In this document: piece after piece, positions 1-11,744 of the stretch
How positions within the stretch are numbered: the first letter of the stretch is position 1
Layout of the letters: each line of letters begins with the position of its first letter
NCBI RefSeq assembly: GCF_004798865.1
Contig: NW_025336480.1
Location: 22,090,154-22,154,153 of the forward strand
Source of the DNA: Varanus komodoensis
Lineage: Eukaryota; Chordata; Lepidosauria; Squamata; Varanidae
Direction of reading: 5' to 3'
Length of the DNA stretch: 64,000 nucleotides
The notes under the pieces: model-generated
The model's input: only the letters and a program-made list of their open reading frames with translations
The model's database searches: none
Told to the model about the DNA's origin: nothing
Made by a program: the position numbers and the translations under genes

Positions 1-1540
1 TTTGAGAGACCACACGCACACAGCTCTGGTGTTGTCTGTAGTCATCTTTGTGTACAGGCTTCATCATGTCTGATTGACAGTAGTTAAGAGTTTAAATCAT
101 AAGCTCAACTCTCTCTGGCGTGAATGATTTACCAAAAAAGAAAATATGTATTTGCAATCCAAAGCCAAATGGGCTGCCTAATAAACCAAATTTACTGGGT
201 TGATGGATGCTACACATTTATGGGGAAAATATGTTGTCAACCTAGCTTTTCATGAGGCAGTTGGAAAATTCCAGATAAAACCAAATTCCTTGAACTTCAA
301 CAGATTGTTTCACTCTCTTTGTGTGTGTGTAAAACTTAAGACCTGATCAGGTGTTCTTCTGAGCATAAGCATCATGCTAAGGGACAGTGGAGCTTTGAGA
401 ATGAGCACAAAGCAAATGTTTGCAGTGTGGAATCCTACCAAATTTTGAAATCTTGTAGGAGAGCAACACAAAGGGAGAAAACTTTCCAAATCAGATATTA
501 GTCTTCCAATCTGTGGAGGGTGATGGGGGGGCTGAAGCTAGCATGGTCATCCTTCTTTTCCCCTTGTGCAGGTTGATTGCACTCTGGGAAAAATAGAATA
601 GGTCTAAACTATTCTATAAGCATAGAATGGAGACTTCAGGGAAAATGGCGCCATTGACGGCTGTCTCAAGGAGAATGGAAAAGTTAACTGGATGCACTTG
701 AAAAGAAATTGTATTTGGCCATCTCTCAAAATGCATGACTGGCTACTTGTGAAACTAGTCTGAATAACCTTGCTATGGAATTGCAATACCAAGCTGTGTG
801 ATTACTTTCTGCTACAGAAGAGAAGTTCTGCAATATACAACTTCAGCACTTTTGAGGAACTGGATTCCTCCATGATTCCATCAGTTCTTTTGTTCAAGGT
901 TGTCTGCACATGAGGAAAAAAGCTTGCCACGGGAGTTCTTGTACACTGACCAAAGCTTCATTTTTACCATACTGTTACATCTCAGCTAAAGAACCGAGAA
1001 AAATAGCTTGGTTACTTTCCTTCAGAAATGTTTAGAACTCTCAGCTATCTCAGCCAACCTCCTCTCTCCTCTTTCCAGCGTTCACCTGCTTGCCCTGCGT
1101 CAGGCCAAAACCAGAATGATTGTAGTGAGGGGTGCAGGAATGAGCAAAGGATGCACTCAAGTTGATGGGACTTCAGTGTGAACCATGGCATATTGTTTAA
1201 ATAAAGTCTGATGTCATTGCCTTTGAAGTGGAGGGAAAGTACCCAGTGTTTGCCTGTTATCCCTGTTCTTTTCTACTCGTTGGACAGAACATGAGAAAGC
1301 ATGAGAAAGTTTACATCATAGTGAGCATTACGTTGGAATAGACCTGCCTATTAAGTGTAGGCGGTAATGCTGGTGCCTGGCATTCTGCACCAAAAGCTCC
1401 TAACATTCTGTGTTTCCTGGGGTCCTTTTGTATCCCAACACAAAACTACCTCTGGCAAGGCTTGATCTCCCTAGGAAGGGCCATTGTCTGAATGAATATT
1501 ATCCCCAAGATGTTGCAATCAGTGTAAGAATGGATTTCTT
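1..1540. other. Unassigned intergenic sequence
   Basis: No gene, RNA or repeat is recognised here. Only short open frames occur, on both strands, without a domain. Base composition is ordinary for the window. Confidence 0.6.
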
Positions 1541-1570
1541 TCATTCATTCATTCACTCATTCATTCATTC
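1541..1570. repeat. (ATTC)n microsatellite
   Basis: About seven tetranucleotide units, with one interrupted unit (ACTC) in the middle. The rest of the DNA up to about 2055 shows nothing recognisable. Confidence 0.9.
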
Positions 1571-2063
1571 TGGTTTCAGCTACTACTTTCAGGTAATTTC
1601 AGACTGACTCATTTCTGCCTCTAGGTACAATCAGCATAGCAATACTTTGACATACCAGACCAACAGTCAGCCTAATTGACCACCACTCCCCCTCAAGTAA
1701 TATCTGATTGTTCTGAGAGAGGGGTTTGATCCTCTTTCTGGCAATCAAAACAGACTAACATGTCCTGGAGATATCCTCCTTTCTGTGCCCCAAACCTTTG
1801 GGGTCCTGAAATACCCCAATGGCCTTTCTTTGTGCACATTTGGGGGTCCCAGGCATGCTTGGTTTATTACAAAAACCTGAAAAGGTAGGTAGCTGAAGTT
1901 TGGGACATGGTTTACTACTATGCATTGACAGTGTTCTACAGGGACTAGATTGTAGGGCTACTTGTGCCTCAACGATACAACAAAATGGGAGCCTGGACTA
2001 AAGGATTCACCTCAGGATGCAAGATGAGGGTAAAATTTGAAAATATGTGGGGAAGACCTAGAC

Positions 2064-2749
2064 CAGTTGAGGTGAACCTATGGCACACGTGCCACAGCAG
2101 GTATGCAGAGCCCTCTCTGTCAGCATGTGAGCCAAGTCATCCTAGCATCACTACAGCAGCCGAGCACACATAGGGGCCATGCGCATGCTCAGAAAGGAGT
2201 AGTGGTGCCAGGCGATGGCATCACGAGCTGTGACTCATTAGCCGTGACTCGTCCGAGCTTTCACATGGCCAGTCAGTGCGCTGCCAAGGAGAGAGAGAGA
2301 GAAAGAGAGAAAGAGAGAGAGAGAGAGATACTTGCTTGGACTGGCTGTGAGTTTTAATAAATTCATTTTTATTAACAAATTATATCAAATCCGATACAAG
2401 AAACAGACTAACAGATGACCTGAGTGCTGCATGTGTTGCTCTCAAACTAACGAAGTATGAGCCAAGGTTTGACAAATTATCAGCATGCACACAACAGCAA
2501 AGATCATGTTAATTGTGCAAAAGCACGCCACATGCAAACTTTTACCTTTCAATAAAAAGCTGTTTGTATCATTGAAAGCTCTGTTATTGTGCTTTTCTTT
2601 TAAGACAAAAGATGTTAATGTATGAGTTGTTTTTTTCTAAACTAAAATCTCAGTATTCAGGTTTTATTGCAGTGTTGGCACTTTGTGATAAGTAAGTGGG
2701 TTTTCGGATGTAGTTTGACACTTGGTCTCTAAAAGTTGCGTCATGACTG
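2064..2749. mobile_element. Non-autonomous hAT-superfamily DNA transposon
   Basis: The left end reads CAGTTGAGGTGAACC and the reverse complement of the right end reads CAGTCATGACGCAAC. Both are close to the hAT terminal repeat CAGTGATGGCGAACC that I recall from squamate hAT elements. The flanking 8-mers are acctagac (2056-2063) and ttctaggc (2750-2757), which share 5 of 8 bases and fit the hAT target preference nTCTAGAn. The subterminal text ('tatggcacacgtgccac' on the left, 'gcagtgttggcactttg' and 'ggtctctaaaag' on the right) also fits this family. No transposase frame survives in the 686 bp, so it would have moved with an enzyme made elsewhere. A GA repeat has grown inside it. The mismatches between the two ends indicate an old copy. 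Confidence 0.9.
2289..2328. repeat. (GA)n microsatellite inside the hAT element
   Basis: About 40 bp of GA repeats with GAAA interruptions, lying within the transposon and therefore probably younger than it. Confidence 0.9.
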
Positions 2750-2757
2750 TTCTAGGC

Positions 2758-3057
2758 ACGAGGAAAGGCTCTCTGAGGCGTTCACAGCCCTCGCCGATTT
2801 CTCCAGTCCTGGGCTACCTCCAAAAAGAGCCAGCTGCCATTACAGCAATTTCCCAGAGTGCTAGATTGGGATTGATGGGCTGGCCCAGTGGTCTGCAGAA
2901 CACAAGATTAGCACCAGCAGAAGTGGCTGATTTGTGTAACCTTTGGCTTTTGCTCTGAGCACTAACTGACTGCCAGCTATACTGAGACCTAGTAGCTCTG
3001 TCAGTCTCCTTTCTGCTCCTTCGTGTGTGTGTACAGTCAATTGGCATGGGGGGGGGG
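2758..3057. other. Unassigned sequence ending in a G run
   Basis: Nothing recognised except a ten-base G run at 3048-3057 directly in front of the SINE. Confidence 0.5.
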
Positions 3058-3221
3058 AGTGTTGGACTGGGGGGCACTGGGAGTTCCAGGTTCTAGTGCC
3101 CTCTCAGCCATGAATCTTCCTGAGTGACTTGGGACTCATGGCAGCCTCTCCGGCCAACTTCCTGTGGTTGCTGTGAAGGGAGTAGGTGGCATATAAATGC
3201 AATATAGTGATAATAATAGTG
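3058..3221 (+). mobile_element. MIR-like tRNA-derived SINE, 5' truncated
   Basis: The text 'gtgttggactgg...gggagttccaggttc...ctcagccatgaa' follows the body of the common squamate tRNA SINE (tRNA B box, then 'cactcggccatgaa'). It closes with 'ggcatataaatgcaat' and an AT-rich tail, the 3' end such SINEs share with L2 LINEs. The A-box part is missing and the middle is shortened. The same family lies inverted at 6247-6492. Confidence 0.75.
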
Positions 3222-3473
3222 TACAAAGTGTCCTCTTTGTTTGATGAATCATTTTGGTGGCTTTCAAACTGTGTTCCAGGGAATCTTGAAGGATTCTTAA
3301 ATGAGCAGATTGGAAATAGGAGGCACACGTCCTTCAATGACATCTTGAACACCCTTTGCTAATCTTTCCCTGAAATGTGCAGCCTCTGGGAAGCTTTCAG
3401 TGTATTACAGGATGCACTATCCGTTCACATAGTGCAGTGGTGAGGCCCAGATTACAAGGAGCCAGGATGAAAT

Positions 3474-3571
3474 GAGGCCCTCCAGGTATTTTGACTGGCA
3501 ACTCCCATCAGCCCTTGACAGCCTAACCAATGCCAAAATATCTGGAGGGCCACAAGTGGCTCACCCCTGCC
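3474..3571. mobile_element. Palindromic MITE, copy 1
   Basis: The sequence holds 'ggccctccag...caactcccatcagccc' followed by the inverted half 'ctggagggccacaagtggctcacccctgc'. This is the widespread squamate hAT-type MITE whose copies read 'aactcccatcagcc...ctggagggccacaggtt'. The middle is shortened. Related copies lie at 5814-5923, 19505-19603 and 28580-28662. Confidence 0.75.
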
Positions 3572-4979
3572 CTAAAATGCCCTGGAATCCCCTGCAAATG
3601 AACCACACAGGTGTGCATTCCATGGCAGACACAAAGGCTCACCTGGGCAGATGTGTTGGCAAGGAACTTACTCCCTGAAGGAACTTCAAAAGCCACTCAC
3701 TTACTGTCCAATATTCTCGTCCATTGCATTCTTTGCAGTGGCTGCTGTGGTCCATTTCATACATGTCTATACAAGCCATCTACAGCTATGATTTTTTTTA
3801 AAGTTCTTCACAATGCAGTTAATAAGGGCTTGTATGCATGTTGCTCTTGGATATATTTAAAGAAACATGATAACATACATATTTGTATCATTCTCTTGCA
3901 CTCTATTCATTGTGTGCATTCATTCATTCATTTTAATGTAATTCATTTTTATACACTCTGATACTGTGAGGGCTTCAAGTCTGAAAGGAAGGTTCGAAAT
4001 CTGAAGACTAGGAAGAAGAAAGAATGAAAGGCTCCTGGTGATACTGAAGAACAACAGCAAGGGTGCCCAAGGAACAAGTAAAGATACAGTGTTATGTAGA
4101 AATGCTCTGTATGGGGCAGTCTTTCTTGTTGGAATCACAGCACAGGATAACAAGTCCAAACCACCTGAAGATCTAATTTCTGCCCTTCCTTCCTTTCAAT
4201 GACCGCTAGACATTAATGGCCTGCTTTCTAGCTCCATACGTAATGACAGTCATTATAAAACAATAGCCAAACCATTAATAGTTGTCATTGTACCTGGTTG
4301 CAATTGTTCCTTGGATGTCACATTGGCATTTCATAGCTTGCCAGTGAAATCCTCACAAATATTCATCTTGCTGTTGGGCAGGTTTGAGCTTCTAGCTCCC
4401 TTCTGCAAAACAGAACACCACAAATGATAATGTGCTTATCAAAAAGGAAGTGCAGTCTGAGGAATGTATCCAACGGGTTTGGGTTCAGGGTTGTGATCTT
4501 GTTATTCTCTTTACTATTCCCTGTCTCAGACAGTACTTCAATCTTCTCCCATAACTCAGATCCAGGCTGAGGGACAAGGGACAAACTCTATTCACTCCCA
4601 AGCTGCAGTTATCCTATATTAGATGTTCATGATTTCAAAGCGATCTGTGAAGCGACAAATACCTTGTGTATGGGAGAGGGGGGCATTAATTAATGAAGCC
4701 AATAGTTCTTGTAAATATTTACCCAAGAAAACATGAGCTTCTGGTGTGGTTAAGCTTGGGTTTTTCCATGGCCACAATTGAAATAGAATTGTTCAAATGA
4801 TATGTGCCTGCAGTTAGGCAGTGGAAATATACAAGGGGTACCTAACTGGAGCCCACTGGTCTCCTCTGTAGCATTTCCCACTTTTATTGATTGGAAAATG
4901 CTGCAGCGGATCTAGAGCAGCAGCAGTTGTTCAGAGGTGGCCAGTATAACTCAAACTGGATCAGCGAGGAAAATGGCAG
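3572..4979. other. Unassigned intergenic sequence
   Basis: No gene is seen. There is a short (CATT)n run at about 3918-3932. The rest is moderately AT-rich and without recognised repeats. Confidence 0.5.
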
Positions 4980-5180
4980 AGACGGGAATGCTCTGGTTGA
5001 ACCATATAAACTGCACTCGTCCTAATTGGGACATGCTTCATCAGGTAATCAACTTAATCAGGACCTTTCCCAAGGAACCCAATTAAAAGTTTAATGACAC
5101 CGAGTGGCACGGACTGCTGCTTAATTGGGATGATAATTCTGTTCTCTGTAATTGGGATGCTAGAAGGTGATTAAAGGAAC
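4980..5180. promoter_or_regulatory. Candidate enhancer: TAATTGGGA cluster
   Basis: Three identical copies of TAATTGGGA stand at 5023-5031, 5122-5130 and 5149-5157. An inverted half, CCCAATTA, is at 5078-5085, and further AATCA/ATTAA cores lie between. TAATTG-type words are bound by many homeodomain proteins (family knowledge). No repeat family explains the stretch. That it is a regulatory element is inferred from the motif density alone. Confidence 0.35.
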
Positions 5181-5454
5181 CAGAACAAGGAGAGAAGTCC
5201 TTTGCGATTTTCACAAGCTGACAGTAATTTGCCTTCTTTCAAAAGGCCTCTGTCACTGGTGCTTCTCTCAGTGTTTCCAGATGTGGAGATTATGGCAATG
5301 GAGCTCATTCCAAGGTGGCAAGGATACTGTGCGAAGCTGGTAGTGGCCAACTTCACGATCATTCTTATGTTAAAATATATAAGAGGCCACAAGCAACAAA
5401 CAATCTCTTGTCTTGTTCTCTTGTAGAAATGCTATGCAGGGGGAAATCACAATC

Positions 5455-5670
5455 TCTGAGGGTATTTTCAGAGGTCCGACTGGTGCCGCCGTTATTTGCT
5501 TTTCGGCGCCAGACCAAGATCTTTTTATTTAAACTTTATTTTAATTGTTGATTTTATTTATTGATTTTAAAATATTTCTACTGATTGTATTGATTTATGG
5601 ATTGGAAGCCACCCGGAGGCTTATGCGAATGGGGCGGCATATAAGTTTTCCAAATAAATAAATAAAATAT
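5455..5670 (+). mobile_element. L2-type LINE 3' end
   Basis: The copy shows 'ttttcggcgccagaccaag', then a T-rich 3' untranslated part, then 'gaagccacccggaggc...ggcggcatataag' and an AAATAAATA tail. A parallel fragment with the same 'ggcgcca' start and the same closing words lies at 29955-30222, which confirms a dispersed family. Only the last part of the element is present. Confidence 0.8.
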
Positions 5671-5813
5671 ATCCAGAAATATTTTGAGGGTATATCTACA
5701 TAAGTGGCCTTCATTTACAAACTTCTTGGTTTGTATTATGCATGTGTGCGCATGTGTTCGTGCATTTATGGGCAGACAGGCAGATCTGGGTTCCACAATC
5801 TAGCACTCTCCAG

Positions 5814-5923
5814 GGGCCTGAGGTAAAAACTCCCACCATTTCTGACTTTTGGCAATGCTGGCTTGGTCTTGTGGAAGATGTACTTCAACATTATTGAAGG
5901 TAGCAGGTTTGGGAAGGCTTAAC
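5814..5923. mobile_element. Palindromic MITE, copy 2
   Basis: The stretch 'aactcccaccatttctgac...gcaatgctggcttgg...caggtttgggaaggctt' follows the hAT-type MITE also seen at 3474, 19505 and 28580. It is a degraded copy without clear target duplications. Confidence 0.65.
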
Positions 5924-6246
5924 TGGGATAGCTTAGGGTAGCTAAATACACTAGCACAAATTATGCATTTGTGACAGAAACATGGAGAAAATTTCAATCC
6001 CTAATTCTGTAAATTCGAAAAGAGAAAAGACGGTGTGTGTGTGCACACATCTTTCATAATCAATGTCTTGTACCTGCCTAAGTGCATTCCCGTGTATAAG
6101 ATAGGACTCAGATGGTTCTCTGCTTATTGCAGATACGTTGTCATACTGAAATTATTGGCAGGGAATGTTTGGAAAAAGGAAATAAAAGAAAGGAAACCCT
6201 CAAATCTAAGAACAGAAATTGATTTTTCCCTTTGTACTAACATTTC

Positions 6247-6492
6247 CCAATATTTTTATTATTATTATATTTATAGACTGCCTTTGTTCCTTTTCGCGTG
6301 GAGGTGATTTACATAATTCTCCTTCTCCTCTCAATGTTATCCTCACAGCAACAGCCCTGTGTGGTAGGTTGGACTGAGAGTCTGTGCCTGGCTCAAAGTC
6401 ACCCAGCTGCCCCCATGGCCGAGTGGGGACTTGAACCCAGGTCTCCTGAGTCCCAGCCCTGTGCTCTTAACCACCACACCATGCTGGCTCTT
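6247..6492 (-). mobile_element. MIR-like tRNA-derived SINE, near full length
   Basis: On the minus strand it starts 'agccagcatggtgtggtgg', with an A box 'tggtggttaagagc' and a B box 'gggttcaagtc'. It continues 'cccactcggccatggg', 'gggtgactttgagcc', and 'gggctgttgctgtgaggat', and ends in an (ATA)n-rich tail. This order (tRNA head, core, L2-like tail) is that of the widespread squamate MIR-related SINE. Such elements are copied by an L2 LINE, which fits the many L2 tails nearby. Confidence 0.88.
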
Positions 6493-7947
6493 ATTTTCTT
6501 GATATTTTTGTCAACATTATTGCTTATTTACAGCATCTATGACCATGAGTAGCAAGGACACTAACCACTACAACTTCAAGATTAACATTAAATGAATGGA
6601 TTGGTTCGATTCTTGTGGCTTGTAAAAGTTGGACAAACACAGCAGCCTAAATGCATTTTTAGTCAAATAAATGTATACCGTTTGGAATGTATTCAGGTCA
6701 CTGATGCTGAATTTACTGCCTCTTTGTTTCAGCCATTGCTCCAAGGAATTTGCCCTAGTGCTATCAACTAGCCCAGGATGGGTCCCTTCCGCGGTAAGGG
6801 TCACGCCTCCTCAAGGGTAACTAAGCATCGGCTGATGGTTAGATTGATGCAGAAGATCCTGCTCTAGTTCTAGACATCTCGTGTTAAATCTCACCTCCGA
6901 CAGGTGTGGATAAGAGTCCGACTATCTTTGTCCAAAGGCAGTTGAGGAGCAATCAGACTGGGTGATGAATCACTGGCACCTACTGGAGTATTTGCATCCA
7001 GTATTGTCAGCGGCATCTAAGTTGGATAACTTGTTCTAGGCTCCACAATTTGGGATCCCTTTGATTCCTCTACCACCCTTCCTGGGCTGCGGTTGCACCT
7101 TCATAAATCGCTGATTTATTGCAGCATTACAGATACCCGTCTACAGTAAGTACAGCAGGATGGATCTCTCTGCGGACTCCACAGGCAAGTTTCAAGTCCT
7201 GGTATCTGCAGCCCTGCATCTGCTCTGCAGCAGGCAGCAAACCACAATGCTACTCTTAAAAGGCCACCTTTAGCTTTGAGATTTAGCTTAAAAGGCCACC
7301 TTTAGCTCTTAAGGCTGCCCTTGCTGTTTAGTTCTGCTGCTGCTGCTGTAGCAGCCAGGTGGGCCGCAGCAGGGGCGGAGGGCACTTCCAAGGCCCGACA
7401 CATCCTCCTGGGCCTTGCGCTATTGGCTAGAGCTGAACAGCCGGTGAATGAGAGCACAGGCAGAATTGCCAGGGACAGACTTCTGCATGCTTCTGCGTTC
7501 CCCTTGTTTTTTGCTCATGACATTCCAGGGCTTCTTGGCCAAGCTACTGTTTCTGTCAGCCTCACTTGCATCATGGCGAACCTAAATCTCAGACTGCACA
7601 GGACACGGTGTGCTGACTTTTCCTTCCCGCTCCTTCTGGAACAGCACCAACGTCCGCTTGGAGAAAGGGAACAGGATAGGAGGACAGGAGGAGGGTGCTG
7701 AGCTCTTTCCCATCTCGCCGCTCTTTTGCTCAAAGTCACCCTCCTGAACTTGTGTTCCCACCTGTGCGGCCAAGACCAAAGTCCAACCTTGTGTCTTTCT
7801 GATATCTTTCCTATGGATTAAAAACATGGTAGTTTCAGGTGTGGGGGGGATTTTGACTAGATAAATAATCAGAGGGCAAAGAAGCCTCTGCCACATCCAC
7901 CTTCCCCCCTCCCCGAATTGAAAACTACTCACAGATGTTGGCTATTT
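6493..7947. other. Unassigned sequence with a GC-richer part
   Basis: No gene is recognised. The stretch 7320-7710 is GC-richer and open in several frames on both strands (up to 126 codons), without domains, splice context or codon bias that I can see. A short duplication at 7255-7307 is listed separately. Confidence 0.45.
7255..7307. repeat. Two direct copies of a 21-bp unit
   Basis: The 21-bp word that starts CTTAAAAGGCCACC and ends TTTAGCT occurs at 7255-7275 and again at 7287-7307, a period of 32 bp. The copies are identical, so the duplication is recent or constrained. Confidence 0.9.
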
Positions 7948-8016
7948 TTATTTTATTTTATTTTGTCCATTTCTATACCACCCTGTAGCCGAAGCTCCTT
8001 GGGAGGTTTACAACAA
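7948..8016 (-). mobile_element. L2-type LINE 3' tail fragment
   Basis: The fragment reads 'ttattttattttgtccatttctataccaccctgtagccgaagct' in short pieces, the inverted AATAAA-type tail and 3' end of the L2 family. Similar words occur at 28140, 32035 and 39280. Confidence 0.65.
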
Positions 8017-8424
8017 AGAAAGAAAGACATGGACGTCAGCGTAATGTGTAGTCTGAACCTAACTAAGGAGCTTTGTACAATAACAAGCCAGTGTCTGCCA
8101 GAACCATGCTGCCCAGCAGTAGTTACTTCCTGAACAACCCTCCAACCTGGCAGAGAAAGCGGCTTCTCGCTCTCGCTCTCTGCTTGTACGGTGCAGTTGG
8201 ACATCTCAAGTGATCCATCCCGCTCCCCCTCTGCCTGCGCCATTGGTACTTGCCTCCGTTTTGCTGGATGCCAGCTGCATGGAAACTTGCACAGCAGTTG
8301 TGCTGGCAAAGCCCTGCACCATCCGCGCCTTCTCACCACTGACAAAATGCAATAAATACATTCTAATAAATATATATTTGGTTCAGAAGCATTCTGAGCT
8401 GCCTAGCCAAGTGCATATCTCGTC

Positions 8425-8448
8425 CTTTGTACACATATTTGTACAAAG
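8425..8448. repeat. Short perfect inverted repeat
   Basis: Arms CTTTGTACA (8425-8433) and TGTACAAAG (8440-8448) are separated by six bases. A third CTTTGTACA lies near 8070. Probably chance or a binding site; no terminator is implied in this genome. Confidence 0.6.
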
Positions 8449-8519
8449 TGTTGCCTGTAATTTTAAAGATGCTTGCCTGAGGGAGGTTTCATTTTTCCAT
8501 TGAAGTCCCCTTGATTTAC

Positions 8520-9440
8520 TGTATGCAATATGTTACAGCTTCCTTATTTGCTCCTCTGGGACACTTACTGACAGTAAATCTCTATTAAAATATTCTTCCA
8601 TATGGTTGCATGAAAATTTTATTGCAGTGAGCCTGAGGCTGAAGGTCACAGCTGAGTAGCTGCAGTTAAGCAGTGCAGTCTATAGACTCGGAGGTACATC
8701 TGTTCTGGGAGTGAGAGCAAAATTAGAATTTTACTCTCAATAGCAATCCTCTCAACTAGTTACACTTGTTTGCTGTTGCAGGCCTGGACCAAAGCAATGC
8801 CTCCTGTACACGTGTCACAGGGCATCGTGGCGACATGATTTCGGTCGTAAACTCTGATCCAGAAATGGCAAAAATGCAGAGGTCACAGGAGAGAGTCCCT
8901 AATGTATATTTCATTTATGATACATGAAAATTTAATAACCTCTCACATGATTGGACTCTGCGGCTTGCTTACACGGTTTTTGGCGTGGAAGTCATTGTTC
9001 GCTGAAATGTTTTCTGGCCGGCGTATCAGACAAACTTGGTACATCATACAAAATATTATTCTTAATCGGCTACTCGAGAGCAAATGGACGAGTCGATGAA
9101 TGCACTGGGCTGTTACTGACCTAGCAGGGTAAGGGAGAGCTGCCCTCAGGCCAGTTGGCCCAGGCTTGGGATGCTGATGTGCTGCAGGAGTGCCCGCACT
9201 TTGTGGAAAGCTTGGAAAGAAGCTAAAAAACGTGTTTCATTCTGGAGATCACCACGCATGGGGTGTTGCACATTACTCCAAACATTATGTTTAGTAATTG
9301 GTGCTCGGGTCAGCCAAATGTTAATCTACAGCTTGTTTTTGCTTGAAGAAAATAATAGGCAGGTTTCTAGACCCATCTCATGGAGCAGCAACAAGAGAGC
9401 TATCAATATGATCCACGCCTGCTCTGACCTTCCCAAACCC
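8520..9440. promoter_or_regulatory. Candidate conserved non-coding block
   Basis: About 900 bp without any recognised repeat, with TTTAATAA, TAATTGG and ATTAA cores and scattered CpGs (for example 'tcttaatcggctactcgag') that old neutral DNA tends to lose. No open frame has a domain. Regulatory function is inferred from texture only. A homologous match in chicken, turtle or mammal would support it. Confidence 0.3.
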
Positions 9441-10805
9441 ATGTGATGTGCCACTGGAGGGCTCTCCATGGGGAACCCATCTTCTAATGCGTCCACATCC
9501 CCTAGCCAGTTTCACATTATAGACACAGTGCGGGGCTAAATCCTTTGGAGCCATTCTACCAGGCTAAGTTTTTGGAAGCAACCTTGATCCACAGATTGCC
9601 ATTGGCAATGAGGAAGGGCAGGTTTTCCCTACTTGCTGTCCAGCCCAAGATGCCCAAGCCTTCCAAGCAGCGTTGCAGGATAATGCAATTCTGTGGGAGC
9701 AGGGGGGCAGGGGAATGGATAGAATCTTCCATCTGGAGAATCTCAGTTTCCCTTTTGTGTTGCTTTGCTTTTTTGGAAAGTGAAATTCTTCCTCCTTTGG
9801 TTGCCAGCAGGGGTGGAAGGAATGTGGCCACAGAATGGCTGAATAAGATGCTGGTTTGTGAGGACGGGGCATGGGGAAATGCAGTGCCCTACTTTTAGTG
9901 GTCATCTGCTCCAATAAATTATGAAAACAGAGTGAATTATGGAGTGAATTATATGCATTTAATTCAATGTGTGTGATATAGAATCAGAATTTAGTTTTTG
10001 CAGCATGAATATGCATAGTCTGGCCACAATATGGAGAATATTTGAGAGAGTCTAAGGAAGAAGGAGGATGCAATCCTATTGTTTTCTTGGAAGACATGCA
10101 ACTTGGAGGCTTGTATGCATGTTATGTCCAGCGTGTGGGATGCTGAGCATTTTCTCTAGAAGGTCATTCTTGGCCATCTAGATTTAGTACCAGGAAGATG
10201 GAAGGGAGGCAAAGAGGCTGGGACACCCATTGGAATTGCCATTAGTCTGAAGCCTAGCCACCTGCCTTCTTCACCGCTCAGCACACCTCTTTTTTCCCCT
10301 CCAAGGCCCAGGTGAAACCTCAGTGGGGCACCCAGATAAGTTCTTTCAGCACTGGCTGTGAAATGGGCAGGGCAGTGGATCAGCCTTCAGAATCCCAGGT
10401 CACAGGACCTTGGACCTGGGATGCCAAAGCATCCTGTGGCCTCCCAGACCATGTTGGGAGGCCATAGGACGGAGCCCAAACTAGCCCATGGCGAGGTCTA
10501 TAGCTGAAGGGAGCACTGAACCTACACTACACAGACCCTCCTTATAAGTAGGTTTATCTTTGCGATTCCACAGCTGTGTTAAATCACCCATTGTCTGTTT
10601 CTTTGCTGCATGTTTTTGAAACTTTTTCAAACCAGTATTTCACTTGATTTTTTTCCTTGTTGTGCATGGAAGAATGAAAAGAACTCTGCAATTATATATA
10701 TATATATATAACCTCCTGAGCTGTTGTACAGGAAGAGCAACCATCCCAGGGAATGTGGAAGGGAGACAAGCGTGACCCTGAAATCTCAGGGCATAGCAGA
10801 GAGAG
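9441..10805. other. Unassigned intergenic sequence
   Basis: Open frames of about 115 codons occur on both strands at 9545-9914, without domains. A (TA)n run lies at 10693-10711. No repeat family is recognised. Confidence 0.5.
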
Positions 10806-11035
10806 AAGTGGGCTTTGTGAGTTAAACTGCTGAGCCACTGAACTTGCTGATCGGAAAGCCAGCAGTTCAAATTGGCATGGCAGGGTGAGCACCCACTGCC
10901 TGTCCCAGCTGGCACCCACCCAGCAGCCGAAAGTGTGTAAAAGTGCAAGTAGACAAAATGGGTACCCATCTCAGTGGGGAAGCTAGTGACCTGCATGGAA
11001 AGTGTGTGGACACAACCAGCCCTGTGTTGGACCTG
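10806..11035 (+). mobile_element. Sauria-type SINE (tRNA-derived)
   Basis: The head reads 'gagttaaactgctgagcc', then 'ctgaacttgctgatcgg' and the B box 'agcagttcaaatt'. The body continues 'cagggtgagcacccactg', 'agtagacaaaatgggtac' and 'tgcatgg', the order of words in the Sauria SINE of lizards. Such SINEs are mobilised by BovB/RTE LINEs, one of which lies at 44.7 kb. The expected 3' end ('gacacgactagac') is not visible, so this copy is 3' truncated or diverged and the right boundary is approximate. This is the best single pointer to a squamate host. Confidence 0.88.
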
Positions 11036-11744
11036 CTTTGTCGAACCTGCAGCAGCGGTGGCGGAGAGAGACAGGAGGAGACGACACTCCTGCAGAGCAG
11101 CGCTGTGTGTGGATAGCCCACAAGCATGAACCAAAGAACTAGCAATCTCAGGCAGGCAAACTACTTTGCATTAGCACTGTAGACTTCCTGACTAATTGTA
11201 CCATCGCCATACAAAATAAATAAATGAATGAATTCTCAAGCAAAAATGGCTCCACGTCTGTGCTGCTGGACTTCTAGAAAATAAAGTAAGCAATCTACCG
11301 TTTTAAAGTCCTAGGCACCCCTGCACTTAATCCCAGATTACAAGCCCAAACGAGATTTTGCAAAAACATTATTCATACACTATTTGATTTGAAAGAAGGA
11401 AAAGCCCTTTTTATGGTCCTGTGTTTCTATTTCTCCCCTTCGTGCTAACATAAGAAATCACTGAAAGAGAGGTTTTAAGTACATTCTGGCCAGGAGCCAA
11501 AGAGCTACTTTAAGCATTCCTAAGGACGTGGACATACCCAGTCAGGTTTTTCTTTTATTTTTTTACTCCCTCCACCTTCTTCAAAGAGTAAATGCCCCTG
11601 CTATATCATGGACTGCCTTTAAAAGTCCCCTTCGTTTCAAAAGCAGATCTCAGTGTGGCATGAGAAGCTGCTTTTGAGAAATAGGAACCCAAAACCATGG
11701 GCACCCAGGGGCTGCAGAAACAGGTCTGCTGTGTCTTGGATTCA
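11036..11744. other. Unassigned intergenic sequence
   Basis: No gene or repeat family recognised. A short AAATAAATGAATGAA run is at about 11215. Confidence 0.5.

Noticed and set aside
7321-7701. 126-codon plus frame, with overlapping minus frames
   Set aside because: GC-rich DNA with open frames on both strands, no recognisable protein, no promoter or splice evidence.
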